This document shows, piece after piece, positions 10,621 through 21,447 of a DNA stretch of 64,000 bases. Under the pieces are notes generated by a model, which searched no databases, was not told the DNA's origin, and saw only the letters and a program-made list of their open reading frames with translations. Position numbers and translations under genes: made by a program. The stretch's first letter is position 1; the number at the start of each line of letters is the position of its first letter. The stretch comes from Beta vulgaris subsp. vulgaris (lineage: Eukaryota > Streptophyta > Magnoliopsida > Caryophyllales > Amaranthaceae), in the NCBI RefSeq assembly GCF_026745355.1, contig NC_079205.1, forward strand, positions 48,474,527-48,538,526. The letters run 5' to 3'.

Positions 10621-11197
10621 TTAGCTAGTTTGACTAGCAAATTATATTAGCAGTTTCCATAAAAGTGTTTGGTAAGTAACTAATAGCTACTTGTTATTTG
10701 ATCGTGTAATATGATCAATAAGGACATGACATATCTATTATTGTACTTTTTATTATTTGTATATGTAACTTTTTAAAAGTTTAGGATATAAATGTAATTT
10801 AGCCTACTCATACCAAAACTTCTAATGTGAAAAAACTACTCCCCTAATTTTTTTCAAAAAATGTTTTTATGCCCAATTAGCTATCCTAAATCTTATTTAC
10901 CAAACAGTCAAATTTAAAAGTGACTAGTTAAATACTCTAACATTTGTTCACAACTATAGTTTTCATTAAACCTCTCCTTACCAAGTAAGTATAACCGTAT
11001 AAATTAACAAGAGAGAAAAGGTCATAGAGGAGACAGACTAGAGAACCGTTGACGAGGTAGAACCAAATTTAGCAGGTCTTCAGCGAAGGAAAGAAGAAAG
11101 TGCAAGATGTGTGGCAGAAAGCAGAAAGGCATGCATGCAGGTGAGCCATCAATTAGTGATTCCAACGGGCATTATTGCTCCTTCCACTAGAAACTAA
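10621..11197. other. Intergenic sequence
   Basis: AT-rich DNA without recognisable genes lies between the tandem duplication and the first Harbinger-like element. Confidence 0.45.
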
Positions 11198-12552
11198 GGC
11201 TATGTTGAGTTCACCTGAAATTTTCTGATTTGAACTTATCTGATCTGAACTTATTTTTTCTGATCTGATCTGATCTGAACTTATTTTTTCTGATCTGATC
11301 TGATCTGATATGATTTACAAGATCTTATCTTTTATAAAATATATTATTACTATTATATTATTACTTTGTAAATCATTATTATGCAATACATTATAAGATA
11401 TTCTTTATAGTATTACTATTATTATCATTTTATTTCTATTACAACTTTTACACAATTTTTATCATTAATAATAATTATTATTATTATCATTATTATAAGA
11501 ACAACAATAATAATTATAATCATAATTATTAATATTACTAAAAAATAATTATATAACTCAAGTCATTATTTTATAAGAGCACTTATACAATGTTTCACAC
11601 TTTCCCTTAAAAAAAAGTTTCACACTTGAGATGTCGGCAAACTCAACTCTTTTTTTCAATATAAAATAGAATAAGATATGCAAACAACTATGACTTGAGC
11701 AAAAAATAAATAAATATCGTGCAACTTCAAATAGCTAGAGAGATTTGGAATTCGGTAGGAAGAGGTATACCGAATCTAAATTTATAATTTGTATCTCATA
11801 CTTAGCTTATTTTGAAATGTAATCCGAACTTAGTAGTTTCGTTGTCATGAATTTGAGATATCATATTTTATATCTTTCTTATTTTTGCGTCAATTTTATA
11901 TTATTAACACGTGGCTTTTAATTTTCTATTATTTAATAACAACAAAATAACTTAATATAATAATAACAATGACATTTTAAATGGTAACCAGATAATAATA
12001 ATTACCAATATTAATAATTAATAAGTACAACAATAACAACAATAATAATTCTTTTGAACAAATGTACTAGTAAATAATTATACTCCCTTTGTATTTTTTT
12101 TATCTTTCTCACTTAGAATCTTGACACTATTCACAATTAGAGATAAACTTTTAGATTTTTCTCAATATATAAGAAAAAATATAGTCATGTGGGGTCTTGT
12201 TTGATTCGTCTCAATGAGTACTTTATTAATATTCGATTATTATAATTTTTATTAATATGTAGTGAAAGATTTTTAATAATAATGAGTTTTTAAATATGGT
12301 CTGATATGATCTGAACTGATCTGATATGGTCTGATCTGATCTGATCTGGTATGGTCTGATCTGGTCTGATCTGATCTGATCTGATCTGGTCTGATCTGAT
12401 CTGATCTGATCTGGTCTGATCTGATCTGATCTGATTTGATTTGATCTGAACTTATTTTTTCTGATCTGATCTGAACATATTTTTTCTAGTCTGATATGAT
12501 CTGATCTGATTAGATCTGAAATAAGCAAAAATAAGGTGAACTGAACATAGCC
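11198..12552. mobile_element. PIF/Harbinger-like non-autonomous element with (TGATC)n ends
   Basis: Terminal inverted repeats GGCTATGTTGAGTTCACCT and AGGTGAACTGAACATAGCC are flanked by the 3-base duplication TAA (11195-11197 and 12553-12555). This pattern fits PIF/Harbinger (Tourist-like) elements. Both subterminal zones carry runs of TGATC-type pentamers. The interior is AT-rich and noncoding. A partial Stowaway-like end (CTCCCTTTGTATTTTTTTTA) at about 12083 indicates an older nested insertion. Confidence 0.8.
12295..12525. repeat. (TGATC)n pentamer array
   Basis: Dozens of TGATC units with single-base variants (TGGTC, TGATT, TGATA) fill the right subterminal zone of the Harbinger-like element. 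A shorter run is at about 11230-11320. The 125-codon minus-strand open frame across it is an artefact of the period-5 repeat (IRSDQ peptide). Confidence 0.9.
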
Positions 12553-13937
12553 TAAGTACTCTCTAAACGGGAGTATTAGATATGCTCTAAAATTATTAAA
12601 CACTCACCCTTTCAAGTTTCAACCGCAATTTTTGGATCCACCAATTATTTATTGCAAATCCAAATGAACTATATTATACAAAAATTAATTGTAACAAAAT
12701 AAAAGTTGACTATAGATATAAAAATAGATTAAAACAAAGAAAATGATTACATTATACAAAAATTAACTATATCATACAAAAATTAACTATTACATACAAA
12801 AATTAACTATATAAAAGGTGGATTATATCATACCAAAATTGACTACACAAGAAGATTATATCATACTAAAACTGACTATATTAAATAAACACTAAGTCAC
12901 TGACTATATCATATAGAACTGACCATATCATACAATACTTTATACTTACTTAGGGTGCGTTCTCTTTAACTTATTGGCCTTGAACTTATCTGAACTGAAC
13001 TTATTGGAACTTATTAAACCTGATTGGACCTGATTCAACTTATTGAACCTGATTGAACTTGATTGGAACTTATTGGACCTTATTAGAACTTATTGACCTT
13101 ATTGAAACTTATTAGATCTTATTGGCCCTGATTGAAACTTATTAGACCTTATTGGACCTGATTGAAACTTATTAGACCTTATTGGACTTGATTGAAACTT
13201 ATTTGACCTTATTAGACAAAAAAATTGACCATTAATAACATAAATATTACCCCTAACGTAAATACTACCCCTCAAAATTTATTATGAAGTAATAATTATT
13301 AAAATTCGTCCTTTAAAAAAATTATTAATTATCTCTTTTGATAATTAATTTAACCAAAAAAATTTACTATTTATATATTTGCCTATACATAACTTTGACC
13401 ACTAATATATCTAATACTCTTGTTTTGATTTTATAAAGCACTAGTGAAAAATCAAAAGTTGATTAACATTTATTGCTAACAAGTTAAAATTGGTACATAT
13501 GAAAAATTCTCACCCCACTTTCATTTATGTGAAGGTAGTAGAATGCATTAACTCATTATCTCTCACTCTACATTTATATCTACACTAGTTTTTATATGCA
13601 CGCGATGCGTGCGAAGATACGTAGAAAATTAATTTCTTTTAGGAGATGAAGAAAATTAAATCAACTAGTTTTTATATGCACGCGATGCGTGCGAACATAC
13701 GTACAAATTTTTTTTTTAGGAGATGAAAAAATTAAATTAATTATTAATTTTTCTAATAAATTAGGAATATTTGAATTCTTGATGGTTTTCTTTTTGTAAT
13801 ATTTTTTTATTTTTTAAATTTATTAGATAGTTTTCTTTTTTATTTTTTCATTAAAGGAAGTAGTTATAATATAGATGTTATGAGGGTAAAATGGGGTTTC
13901 TAATATTTTGGTGTCCTACCCCTCTTCCCATATAGAA

Positions 13938-14200
13938 CTAGTTATTAGGCCCGGGCTACGCCCCGGGTAAGAAAAATTTCATTTATTAATATTGTATTTT
14001 GATATGATATCACTAATTACAGCTTGGTCTAGTGGTTAAAACTTTAGTACATGAACTTGAGGTCACGGGATCAAAACCTATACCATGCAATTTCTGATTT
14101 TTTTTGTTGTACATGGATTATATCAACTAAAACTCCCTAGGGAGAGCGCCACGTGGCACCGTTCCTGGTTTGCGCACGCCTTTTAATATATTAGTATAGA
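13938..14200 (-). mobile_element. Helitron nested inside a Helitron terminus
   Basis: On the minus strand the 3' end shows the hairpin CCCGGGGCGTAGCCCGGG followed by CCTAATAACTAG, and the 5' end begins TCTATACTAATATATT. It sits between A and T within the outer element's 5' terminus: joining 13937 to 14201 restores CATATAGAATAGAGA, the same terminus seen at 7442. A tRNA-like SINE head lies inside. Confidence 0.78.
14018..14120 (+). repeat. tRNA-derived SINE-like head
   Basis: The segment contains a box A-like AGCTTGGTCTAGTGGTTAAA and a box B-like GGGATCAAAACC about 40 bases later, the spacing of an RNA polymerase III internal promoter. A T-rich tail follows. It is inside the inner Helitron, so it was probably captured or inserted earlier. 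Confidence 0.45.
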
Positions 14201-14224
14201 TAGAGATAAAAAAAAGAAAACTAC

Positions 14225-14471
14225 CTAGTCTTACATGCACGCAATGCGTGCGATAATGTGTGATAACAAATTAAGTACAAAATAAAATTAATTGGGTAGA
14301 AAAACCGTCTTTAGATTTTATTTTTTCAAAAAACTGATATTCAGTTTAAATGTCTTACTTTCCCCCCCTTTTTCATTCAAATGAAATAGTTAGTTATCCT
14401 CTAATTTTTTTTCCTTTTTTTCCTTTTTCTATTTTTTGGTGTCCCCCATGTGTTGCCTTATATAATAGAGA
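14225..14471 (-). mobile_element. Short non-autonomous Helitron
   Basis: On the minus strand the 5' end reads TCTCTATTATATAAGGC and the 3' end has hairpin GCACGCATTGCGTGC with CTAG nine bases beyond. The base before the 5' end is A as expected; the base after CTAG is G rather than T, so the 3' junction is slightly degraded. Confidence 0.65.
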
Positions 14472-15066
14472 TTGTTATTAGTAACGAAAATATGTCATCT
14501 CTAGTTATTTAAAGTCGGATTGCAAAATATTGTAACTATAATGATTATTATTGTTAACCTTAATTATTTGACCATGACTATAATATTAATTAATAATAAT
14601 ATAATCACCTAATAGTAATATGAATAATCAAATAATAGACAATAATACAAGTATAATACTATACATTGTGGTACTTTGATAAAAAATTCTAATAATAACA
14701 TAATCAGCTAATAGTAATATGATTAATAAAATAATAGACAATAATACAAATATATTATATAATAATAAACACAATACAAGTATAATACTATATAATCATC
14801 GTGGTACTTTAATTAAAATTTTAATAATAACATAATGGACAATAATACAAATGTTTATTGAACATTGACTATTTGGACCTTATTAGACCTTATTGGAACT
14901 TATTGCACCTGATTGGAACTTATTGAACCTGATTGGAACTTATTGGACCTTATTAGACCTGATTAGAGCTTATTGCCTTTATTGGACCTTATTGAAACTT
15001 ATCTGAATTTATCTAAACTTATTAGACCTGACACTTAATTTTTTAAAGTGAGAAGAACGCACCTTA

Positions 15067-15452
15067 ATATGCAGTAAGTTATTATGCATCTAATCCATTC
15101 AAATTTATTTTACCCTTTCAATTATCTGATGCGAAAGTCATGATATAACCAAAGCTATAGGAAAAAAATAAAAACCCCATACAAGTGGAGTTCACCTACA
15201 GTTTATGCACAATAAACAGCTATAGACCCACACCTTATCCAACCAACACCCTCCCAAAACAAAAGGTCTAAAACTTGGCATATGCCTTTTCCATGGATCC
15301 TTCTTCCCTCTCCTTCCTCCACAAACTTCTAAGTTTTCAACCAAAACAAACAAACTTCTTAACATTACCACATTTCCAAACTCCTCCCAAAATTAAGCTC
15401 CAAAATTAGTTTTCACTTATACAACCAAAAAAAAACCACCATTAAAACAATA
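15067..15452 (+). promoter_or_regulatory. Presumed promoter and leader of the rubredoxin gene
   Basis: Between the Harbinger-like element and the ATG lies about 390 bases of sequence, becoming CA/CT-rich from about 15230. It must contain the gene's promoter and leader by position, but I assign no specific TATA box or light-response motif. The transposon end lies fewer than 400 bases from the start codon. Confidence 0.4.
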
Positions 15453-16037
15453 ATGGCTTCTGCCATTACAAGACCAACAACCTTCTCATTCCACCTTTCC
15501 TCACCTTCTCCTCCAAAACCCAAACTTCACTTCACAACATCAACCATTTCCTCTAAAACCCACAAATTTTTCCCACTACAAAACACCTCAAATGGTCTCA
15601 ATCTCACCCCAAAATCAGTTGATGTATCAAAAGAAGACCAACCCATTATAGAGAATCCAAATTCAGAGGAACCCAGTTCATCAGATTCAGAGAATTTTGA
15701 TAAACGTAGATTGGAAGAGAAATTTGCAGTGTTAAACACAGGAATTTATGAGTGTAGATCATGTGGTTATAAGTATGATGAATCTGCTGGTGATCCTAAC
15801 TACCCTGTACCTCCAGGGCTGCCCTTCTCGCAGCTGCCGGAGGATTGGAGGTGTCCAACTTGTGGAGCTGCTAAGAGCTTTTTTGATAGTAAGAGTGTAG
15901 AAATTGCCGGTTTTGCGCAGAATCAACAGTTTGGACTTGGGGGTAATTCACTTACTTCTGGACAGAAAGCTCTTCTTATCTATGGTGCATTGTTTGCTTT
16001 CTTTTTGTTGTTTTTATCAGGGTACTTTTTGCCATAG
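15453..16037 (+). CDS. RBD1: Chloroplast rubredoxin with C-terminal membrane anchor (RBD1-like)
   Basis: This single-exon gene encodes a 194-residue thylakoid rubredoxin. Residues 1 to about 55 are rich in Ser/Thr/Pro and poor in acids, as in chloroplast transit peptides. Residues 99-144 form the rubredoxin fold with iron-binding cysteines at 101, 104, 134 and 137 (CRSCGYKY and DWRCPTCGAA) and the conserved GDPNYPVPPGLPFSQLPEDW loop. Residues 172-192 are a hydrophobic membrane span ending four residues or fewer from the C-terminus. This architecture matches the plant and algal RBD1 family (Arabidopsis At1g54500 type), a rubredoxin known to be needed for photosystem II accumulation. The ATG chosen is the first in frame and follows an A-rich leader. 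Length fits the family; no disruption is seen. The distinct ENH1 rubredoxin carries an extra PDZ domain, absent here. Confidence 0.95.
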   Translation: MASAITRPTTFSFHLSSPSPPKPKLHFTTSTISSKTHKFFPLQNTSNGLNLTPKSVDVSKEDQPIIENPNSEEPSSSDSENFDKRRLEEKFAVLNTGIYECRSCGYKYDESAGDPNYPVPPGLPFSQLPEDWRCPTCGAAKSFFDSKSVEIAGFAQNQQFGLGGNSLTSGQKALLIYGALFAFFLLFLSGYFLP

Positions 16038-16689
16038 TAGTATATTTGAGAAGATTTAAAGGGGGGGGGGGAAATTAAATGTAGTTTTTGTGGATGGGAT
16101 GTAATTGTAATACTATTGAAATATCAGTACAGAAGGAAAATTTTTCAGATGGATTGATAGTTGCTTTTTATGTGAGCATGATGAAGTATGTTTTGCTTTG
16201 TGTGTTTGTACATTGATTTTGAAGAAAAGTGACAATCTTGGGGAGAAAATTTGGTTTTGTAATACATGGATTGAATCAAATGCGGAAGATATAATTATGT
16301 ATCATGGAGGAAATGTTTGTATAGTATATAAATCTTTCTATCATACTATCTAATCTCATCGAATATTGTGGATTCTAGCCTGCTCATTTCAGTTAAGATA
16401 CGAAATTTGAATAGTTGTGATCAGAGAAAGAAGTCGTATCTCCTCTAATCGCAAGGTTAAGGTTGCAGAGAATGAGAGAATTATGTGTGTTCCTATGTAA
16501 GCAGAACAATACTACTATATGGTTACGGGTACTGTATACTAGCTTGATGTATGATTTTAGACAAAGGATCATCATTGAGGTTCTGAATGATAGTTGAAAA
16601 GATCAAATAAGTCTAGGATCTTGATTCTTGGGTGTATGTAAGGTTAATGTATCTCGTTAAAGTCATTGTACAACCTATATATCATATAG
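16038..16689. other. Region downstream of the rubredoxin gene
   Basis: The start of this stretch should be the 3' untranslated region, including a G-run at about 16062-16071. No other gene is recognisable up to the Mutator-type MITE. Confidence 0.45.
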
Positions 16690-16698
16690 TACTTCTTA

Positions 16699-17837
16699 CG
16701 ATTTTTTCACAAAATACCTTCAAGTTTTCGGTTTATTCACAAGGTACCCTCGCACTTTTGGATATACACGGGGTACCCCTCAGTTTCACTATAATACACC
16801 CAAGTGCCATTAATGACTAACGACATTAACTGCCGTTAATCATTAACCCTAATCTTTTGTTTTAAATCCTAATTAACCTAACTAAACCCTAACTTCTAAC
16901 CATAATCCCTAACCCTCCCCCTATCCTCCTACCACCCCCTCCCACACCTTCCTACCACCCCTGCCCCCTCCCCCACCCCAGCAGCCACCACCCATGCCCC
17001 ATTCCCCATCCTAGCAGCTCCCCCCTCCCTCACCTCCCGCAGCCCCCAAACTTGATTTTCGCAACCCTACCCCCTCACCCTGTCGATTTTCGCACCCTTC
17101 CCCTACCCCCGTTGAATTCTGCAACCCTCCCCCCCACCCCCCTCGATTTCTGGGCTCACGACTGGCTTTAGCTTTAATATGGTGAAGGATAAAGTCGTTT
17201 CTCTACAGCAATCCTAAAAGCACCTTTTTGAGGAGAGAGAAAGAGAGCTTGTTTTAGCTTCAATGGCGAAAAAGAGAGTTGTATCTGGGTGAGAGAGGTC
17301 GAATCTAGGCAAGAGAGTGGTCGAATCTGGGAGAGAGAGAGGTCGAATCTGGGCTGCGACTGGTGGTTATTGGTGTGAGAGATGTCGAAATCGAGGGGGG
17401 CGCTGTGGAAATTGACCGGGGGGCTCTGCATGGTTGTTGGGAGGGGGCGTTGTTGGGGTGGTGGGGAGGGGGGTTGCGGGGTGGGGGAGGGGGCAACGGT
17501 GGTGGGAGGGTGTGGGAGTGGGTGGTGGGGAAGGGAGGCTGGGGTGGGAGGGTGGGGGCAAGGGTGGTGGGAAGGTGGGAGGAGAGTGGGGGAGGGTTAA
17601 GGGTTAGGGTTTAAGGTTATAAGTTAGGATTAGAAGGTAGGTTTTAGTTAGGTTAATTAGGACTAATTAGGGTTTAGTTAGGGTTAAGACTTAAGACTAA
17701 CGTCTTTAACCGTCGATAGTTATTAAGGGCATTTGGTTGTATTATTGTGAAACTGAGGGGTACCCTGTGTATTTTCAAAAATGCGAGATCATCTTGTCTA
17801 TAAACCGAAAATTCGGGGGTATTTGGTGAAAAAATCG
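16699..17837. mobile_element. Mutator-type MITE with long inverted ends and telomere-like tracts
   Basis: The ends CGATTTTTTCAC and GTGAAAAAATCG begin long imperfect inverted repeats of about 170 bases. They are flanked by the exact 9-base duplication TACTTCTTA (16690-16698 and 17838-17846), the length expected for Mutator-like elements. Within the ends, the phrases ACGGGGTACCCCTCAGTTT and TAACGACATTAAC recur inversely. Next to them are degenerate AACCCTAA tracts (left) and TTAGGGTT tracts (right). The interior is C-rich on the left and G-rich on the right. It has no transposase. A sibling is at 50515-51509. Confidence 0.9.
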
Positions 17838-17961
17838 TACTTCTTACTTCGTGAAAAATTCAAATGGAAAAATGTGGATATGTTGTGCCATCTTTCATGG
17901 ATATATTTACAACTTTGAAAATGAGATTGGATACATGCTAGGTACTAATAAATGATTAAAT

Positions 17962-18195
17962 TGTTGTGAGAAATAGAGAGAGAAGTTATGCAAATATATC
18001 AGAGAGTATTGTATTGCATTGATGTGAAGAACTGATTTCTTACATCGGTATTTATAGGCAAAAGTATACTGTTTTTAACATTACATTTTCAACGATTTCT
18101 GCGCGGACGAAAACTTTCCTAACATGCAGTAAATGCATGGCATGACATTCACTATGCTTGAACAGTGAAATTTTCCAATTCACTGTTTCTCAACA
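17962..18195 (-). repeat. 3' LTR of the Copia element
   Basis: This copy starts TGTTGTGAGAAATAG and ends TTCTCAACA on the plus strand. It matches 24487-24721 except for one A in an A-run. Confidence 0.97.
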
Positions 18196-18210
18196 CTCCC
18201 CCTTGAATGT
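18196..18210 (-). promoter_or_regulatory. Polypurine tract of the Copia element
   Basis: Directly next to the 3' LTR, the minus strand reads ACATTCAAGGGGGAG, the purine-rich primer site for second-strand synthesis. Confidence 0.9.
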
Positions 18211-18352
18211 CCATTTATAATTCATAATAGACGTTATCTTATTAAGAATCTTTGTTAGGAAAAATCCTGTGGGAATAATCCTAACTAGGGAAAGAGTATA
18301 ACTATTATGTATCTTTATATGCTTAAAATCAACTGCCTCATTAAAAACCTTG

Positions 18353-18829
18353 TCAGGAAAAACCCGTGGGATAAAAACCTGATCGAAGGGAAAAAGAGTG
18401 CAGCGCATATAATACTCCCCCTGAATTAGCATATATCATGAAGATGACGCATTCCAATTTTTGGACTAATTCTTCAAATTTCTTCGCCGGAAGGGATTTG
18501 GTGAATAAATCTGCAAGATTCTCACATGATTGGATTTGTCGAATGTTGATCGTCCCTTCCTTTTGGAGGTCATGAGTGAAGAAGAGCTTTGGTGATAAAT
18601 GTTTAGTTCTGTCTCCTTTGATGTACCCTTCGCTTACTTGGGTGATGCATGCAGTATTGTCTTCGTAGATGATAGTTGGATTTGTTGTTATTGTTTCCAT
18701 CCCGCATTCTTCTTGGATATTCTTGATCATTGACCTTAGCCATACACATTCCCTTCCAGCTTCATAAAGAGCAATTAATTCGCATGATTTGATGATGTGG
18801 CCGTCAAAGTCTGCTTTGTAGATTTCCAA
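18353..18829 (-). pseudogene. Copia RNase H segment
   Basis: The frame contains the RNase H motifs ELIALYEAGRECVWLRS and IYEDNTACI, followed by HLSPKLFFTHDLQK and NLADLFTKSLP, all typical of Copia pol C-termini. It is out of frame with the reverse transcriptase segment, which stops within SSNHAN at about 18775. A single-base shift near 18780 separates them. It would degrade the RNA template during replication if joined to the rest of pol. Confidence 0.9.
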
Positions 18830-19800
18830 GATATTGCAGTACCTCCATAAGTGAATACATATCCGGATTGAGACTTAGCCTTTTGTGGGTCTGAGAGGTA
18901 GCCAGCATCTGCATATCCAATGAGTGACGCATTTGGTCTTGACTGATAGAATAATCCGAGATCTTGTGTTCCTCGAAGATAACGTAATAAGTGTCTGACT
19001 CCATTCCAATGTCTCTTGGTTGGTGCATTGCTGTATCTAGCTAACAAGTTTACTGAAAAAGCTATGTCAGGTCGAGTATTGTTAGCCAAGTACATTAAAG
19101 CACCAATTGCACTTAGATATGGTACTTCAGGACCAAGAATCTCCTCGTTTTCTTCTCGTGGTCTGAATGGATCATCTTTCTCATTCAGGGAACGCACTAC
19201 CATTGGAGAACTTATTGGGTGGGCTTTGTCCATGAAAAAACGTTTCAGGATTTTTTCTGTATAGTTTGATTGATGGACAAAAATCCCATTTCTTAGATGT
19301 TCCATTTGCAGGCCAAGGCAAAATTTTGTCTTCCCGAGATCTTTCATCTCAAATTCTTTCATCAAGTATTTTGCAGTCGCTTCAAGTTCTCTAGGAGTTC
19401 CGATAATGTTCAAATCATCGACATATACAGCAATGATCGCGAATCCTGATTTAGATCGCTTAATGAAAACACAGGGACTGATTTGATTATTTTTGAATCC
19501 TTCTTTCAATAGGTATTCACTAAGACGATTATACCACATTCTTCCAGATTGTTTTAACCCATAGAGTGATTTTCTCAATTTTATTGAGAACATCTCTTTG
19601 GGCATGCAATTTTCTGGTAGTTTTAGTCCTTCAGGAACTTTCATATAAATATCTGTGTCAAGTGAGCCATACAAATATGCGGTCACTACATCCATCAATC
19701 TCATTTGCAATCCTTTCGAAACTGATAAACTTACCAGAAATCTTAGTGTAGTTGCATCGACTACTGGAGAATATGTCTCATCATAATCAATCCCTGGCAT
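18775..19800 (-). pseudogene. Copia reverse transcriptase segment
   Basis: This 341-codon frame carries the reverse transcriptase palm motif AVYVDDLNII, the KSLYGLKQSGRMWYNRL segment, and the start of RNase H (LIGYADAGYLSD). The upstream part of the domain (YKWVFVRKRN, RYKARLVAQGF) lies in another frame in the integrase segment, so a single-base shift occurs near 19800. Without repair by recoding it cannot give a full polymerase. Confidence 0.92.
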
Positions 19801-21445
19801 TTGCGAAAGCCTTGGGCTACTAATCTTGCCTTATATCTAGTAACCTCATTTTTCTCATTTCGTTTTCTCACGAATACCCATTTGTACCCAACTGGTTTTA
19901 CACCTTTTGGTATTTGGGTTATTTGACCGAATACTTCACGTTTTTCAAGTGATCTCAATTCTGCTTGAATTGCCTCTTTCCATTTTGGCCAATCTTTTCT
20001 ACGGCGACATTCATCAACTGTATTTGGCTCTACATCATTTTCATCGTATGTCATTTCAACCGCTATCGAGTAAGCAAAAATTTCATTCAAGACAACATCT
20101 TTTCGATTCCATTGTCTCTTTGTAGAAACATAATTAATTGAAGTTTCATTGTTGTCTACGCTTTCATGTTCCTTTTCTTCTGGAACACGTTTCTCTTCAT
20201 TTTTGTTTTCATCATGCTCTGTTGGGAGATTTATATTAATTTCGTTCGTTGTCTCCCCTTGCCTTTTCATTTTTCTCGGTTTTAAATCTTTAGAACCGGG
20301 TGGTCTGCCACGTTTTCGACGTGCTATTGACTCATTTTCAATTGCCTTATTGTCATTAGGAATTTCAATCCGTTCCGGAGCATTCGCAGCAGGTACATGT
20401 GACTTTGTCACTTTCTTAGAATCTGTGAATGCATCTGGCAATTGGTTTGCAATACTTTGCAGATGAACAATTTTCTTGACTTCTTGTTCACATGAATTTG
20501 TTCTCGGGTCCAGAAACGACATTTGCGATGCGTTCCATGTAATTTCCGATTTTATATTTTGTGGGTCCACTTTCTCTCCCCCTAAGGATGGGAATACCGA
20601 CTCATTAAAATGACAGTCGGCAAATCGAGCCGTAAATAGATCACCAGTTGTTGGCTCTAAATATTTGATAATTGATGGAGATTCAAATCCAACATATATT
20701 CCCATCCTTCTTTGTGGACCCATTTTAGTACGTTGGGGCGGAGCAATAGGTACATGTACAGCGCACCCAAAAATTCTCAAATGTGAGATATTCGGTTCTC
20801 GACCAGATACTAATTGTAATGGTGAGAATTTGTGATAGGCTGTCGGCCTTAATCTTATCAATGTTGCCGCATGTAATATAGCATGACCCCAAGTAGTAGA
20901 TGGCAATTTTGACCTCATTATTAATGGTCTTGCAATTAATTGTAGTCTTTTGATTAATGATTCAGCAAGACCATTTTGTGTATGTACATGAGGTACAGGG
21001 TGCTCAACAATAATCCCAATAGACATGCAATAGTCATTAAATGTTTGGGATGTAAATTCCCCAGCATTGTCTAATCTTATTTTCTTTATTGTATGATCTG
21101 GGAATTGAGTTCTTAATCGAATTATTTGAGCCAAAAGTTTTGCAAATGCAACATTTCTGCTTGACAGAAGGCTCACATGTGACCATCGAGTAGAGGCATC
21201 AATTAATACCATGAAATAACGAAATGGTCCACATGCAGGATGAATAGGCCCACAAATATCTCCTTGAATTCTTTCTAAAAACATTGGAGATTCAGTGGCA
21301 ATCTTATTTATAGATGGCTGATTATCAATTTGCCAAGTGAGCATGCAGAGCATGTTAATTCATTTGACCGAGGAATTTTGACATTCTTTATAGAGTGTCC
21401 ATTTGAGTTTTCAATGATTCTATGCATCATTCCTGTGCCAGGATG
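19761..21445 (-). pseudogene. Copia integrase segment with N-terminal part of reverse transcriptase
   Basis: The catalytic integrase core is seen as GDICGPIHPACG, then IRLDNAGEFTS, then NGLAESLIKRL, the D-D-E arrangement, followed by GRPPGSKDLKPRK in the variable C-terminal part. The zinc-binding HHCC part (HDRLGHPGTGMMHRII ... CSACSLGK) lies at about 21455-21350 but in different frames on both sides, implying shifts near 21455 and 21345. Copia elements place integrase before reverse transcriptase, as here. Confidence 0.92.
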
Positions 21446-21447
21446 GC

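Larger units (their letters stand above)
13585..14206 (-). mobile_element. Non-autonomous Helitron carrying another Helitron
   Basis: Read on the minus strand, the 3' end at the left is hairpin GCACGCATCGCGTGC plus ATATAAAAACTAG. The 5' end at the right reads TCTCTA and resumes as TTCTATATGGG once the inner Helitron (13938-14200) is skipped. The first 80 bases at the left are duplicated in tandem, so the hairpin and CTAG occur at 13585 and again at 13665. No coding capacity is seen. Confidence 0.7.
12953..15063. mobile_element. Second Harbinger-like element with nested Helitrons
   Basis: The ends GGGTGCGTTCTCTTTAACTT and AAGTGAGAAGAACGCACC are inverted relatives, flanked by TTA on both sides (12950-12952 and 15064-15066). 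Both subterminal zones (about 12975-13215 and 14870-15030) consist of degenerate GAACTTATTGGACCTGATTG-type units, recalling the neighbouring element's repeats. Without the nested Helitrons the host element would be about 1.2 kb, close to its neighbour's size. No transposase is present. Confidence 0.75.

Noticed and set aside
12226..12603. 125-codon minus-strand open frame (IRSDQ repeat peptide)
   Set aside because: It is produced by the TGATC pentamer array inside a Harbinger-like element; the peptide simply follows the DNA period.
16981..17614. Several overlapping Pro/Gly-rich frames on both strands
   Set aside because: They arise from the C-rich/G-rich interior of the Mutator-type MITE.
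17580..17700. Possible true interstitial telomere from chromosome fusion
   Set aside because: The TTAGGG-like repeats are degenerate, mirrored at the other end of the element and bounded by a 9-base duplication, so transposition explains them.
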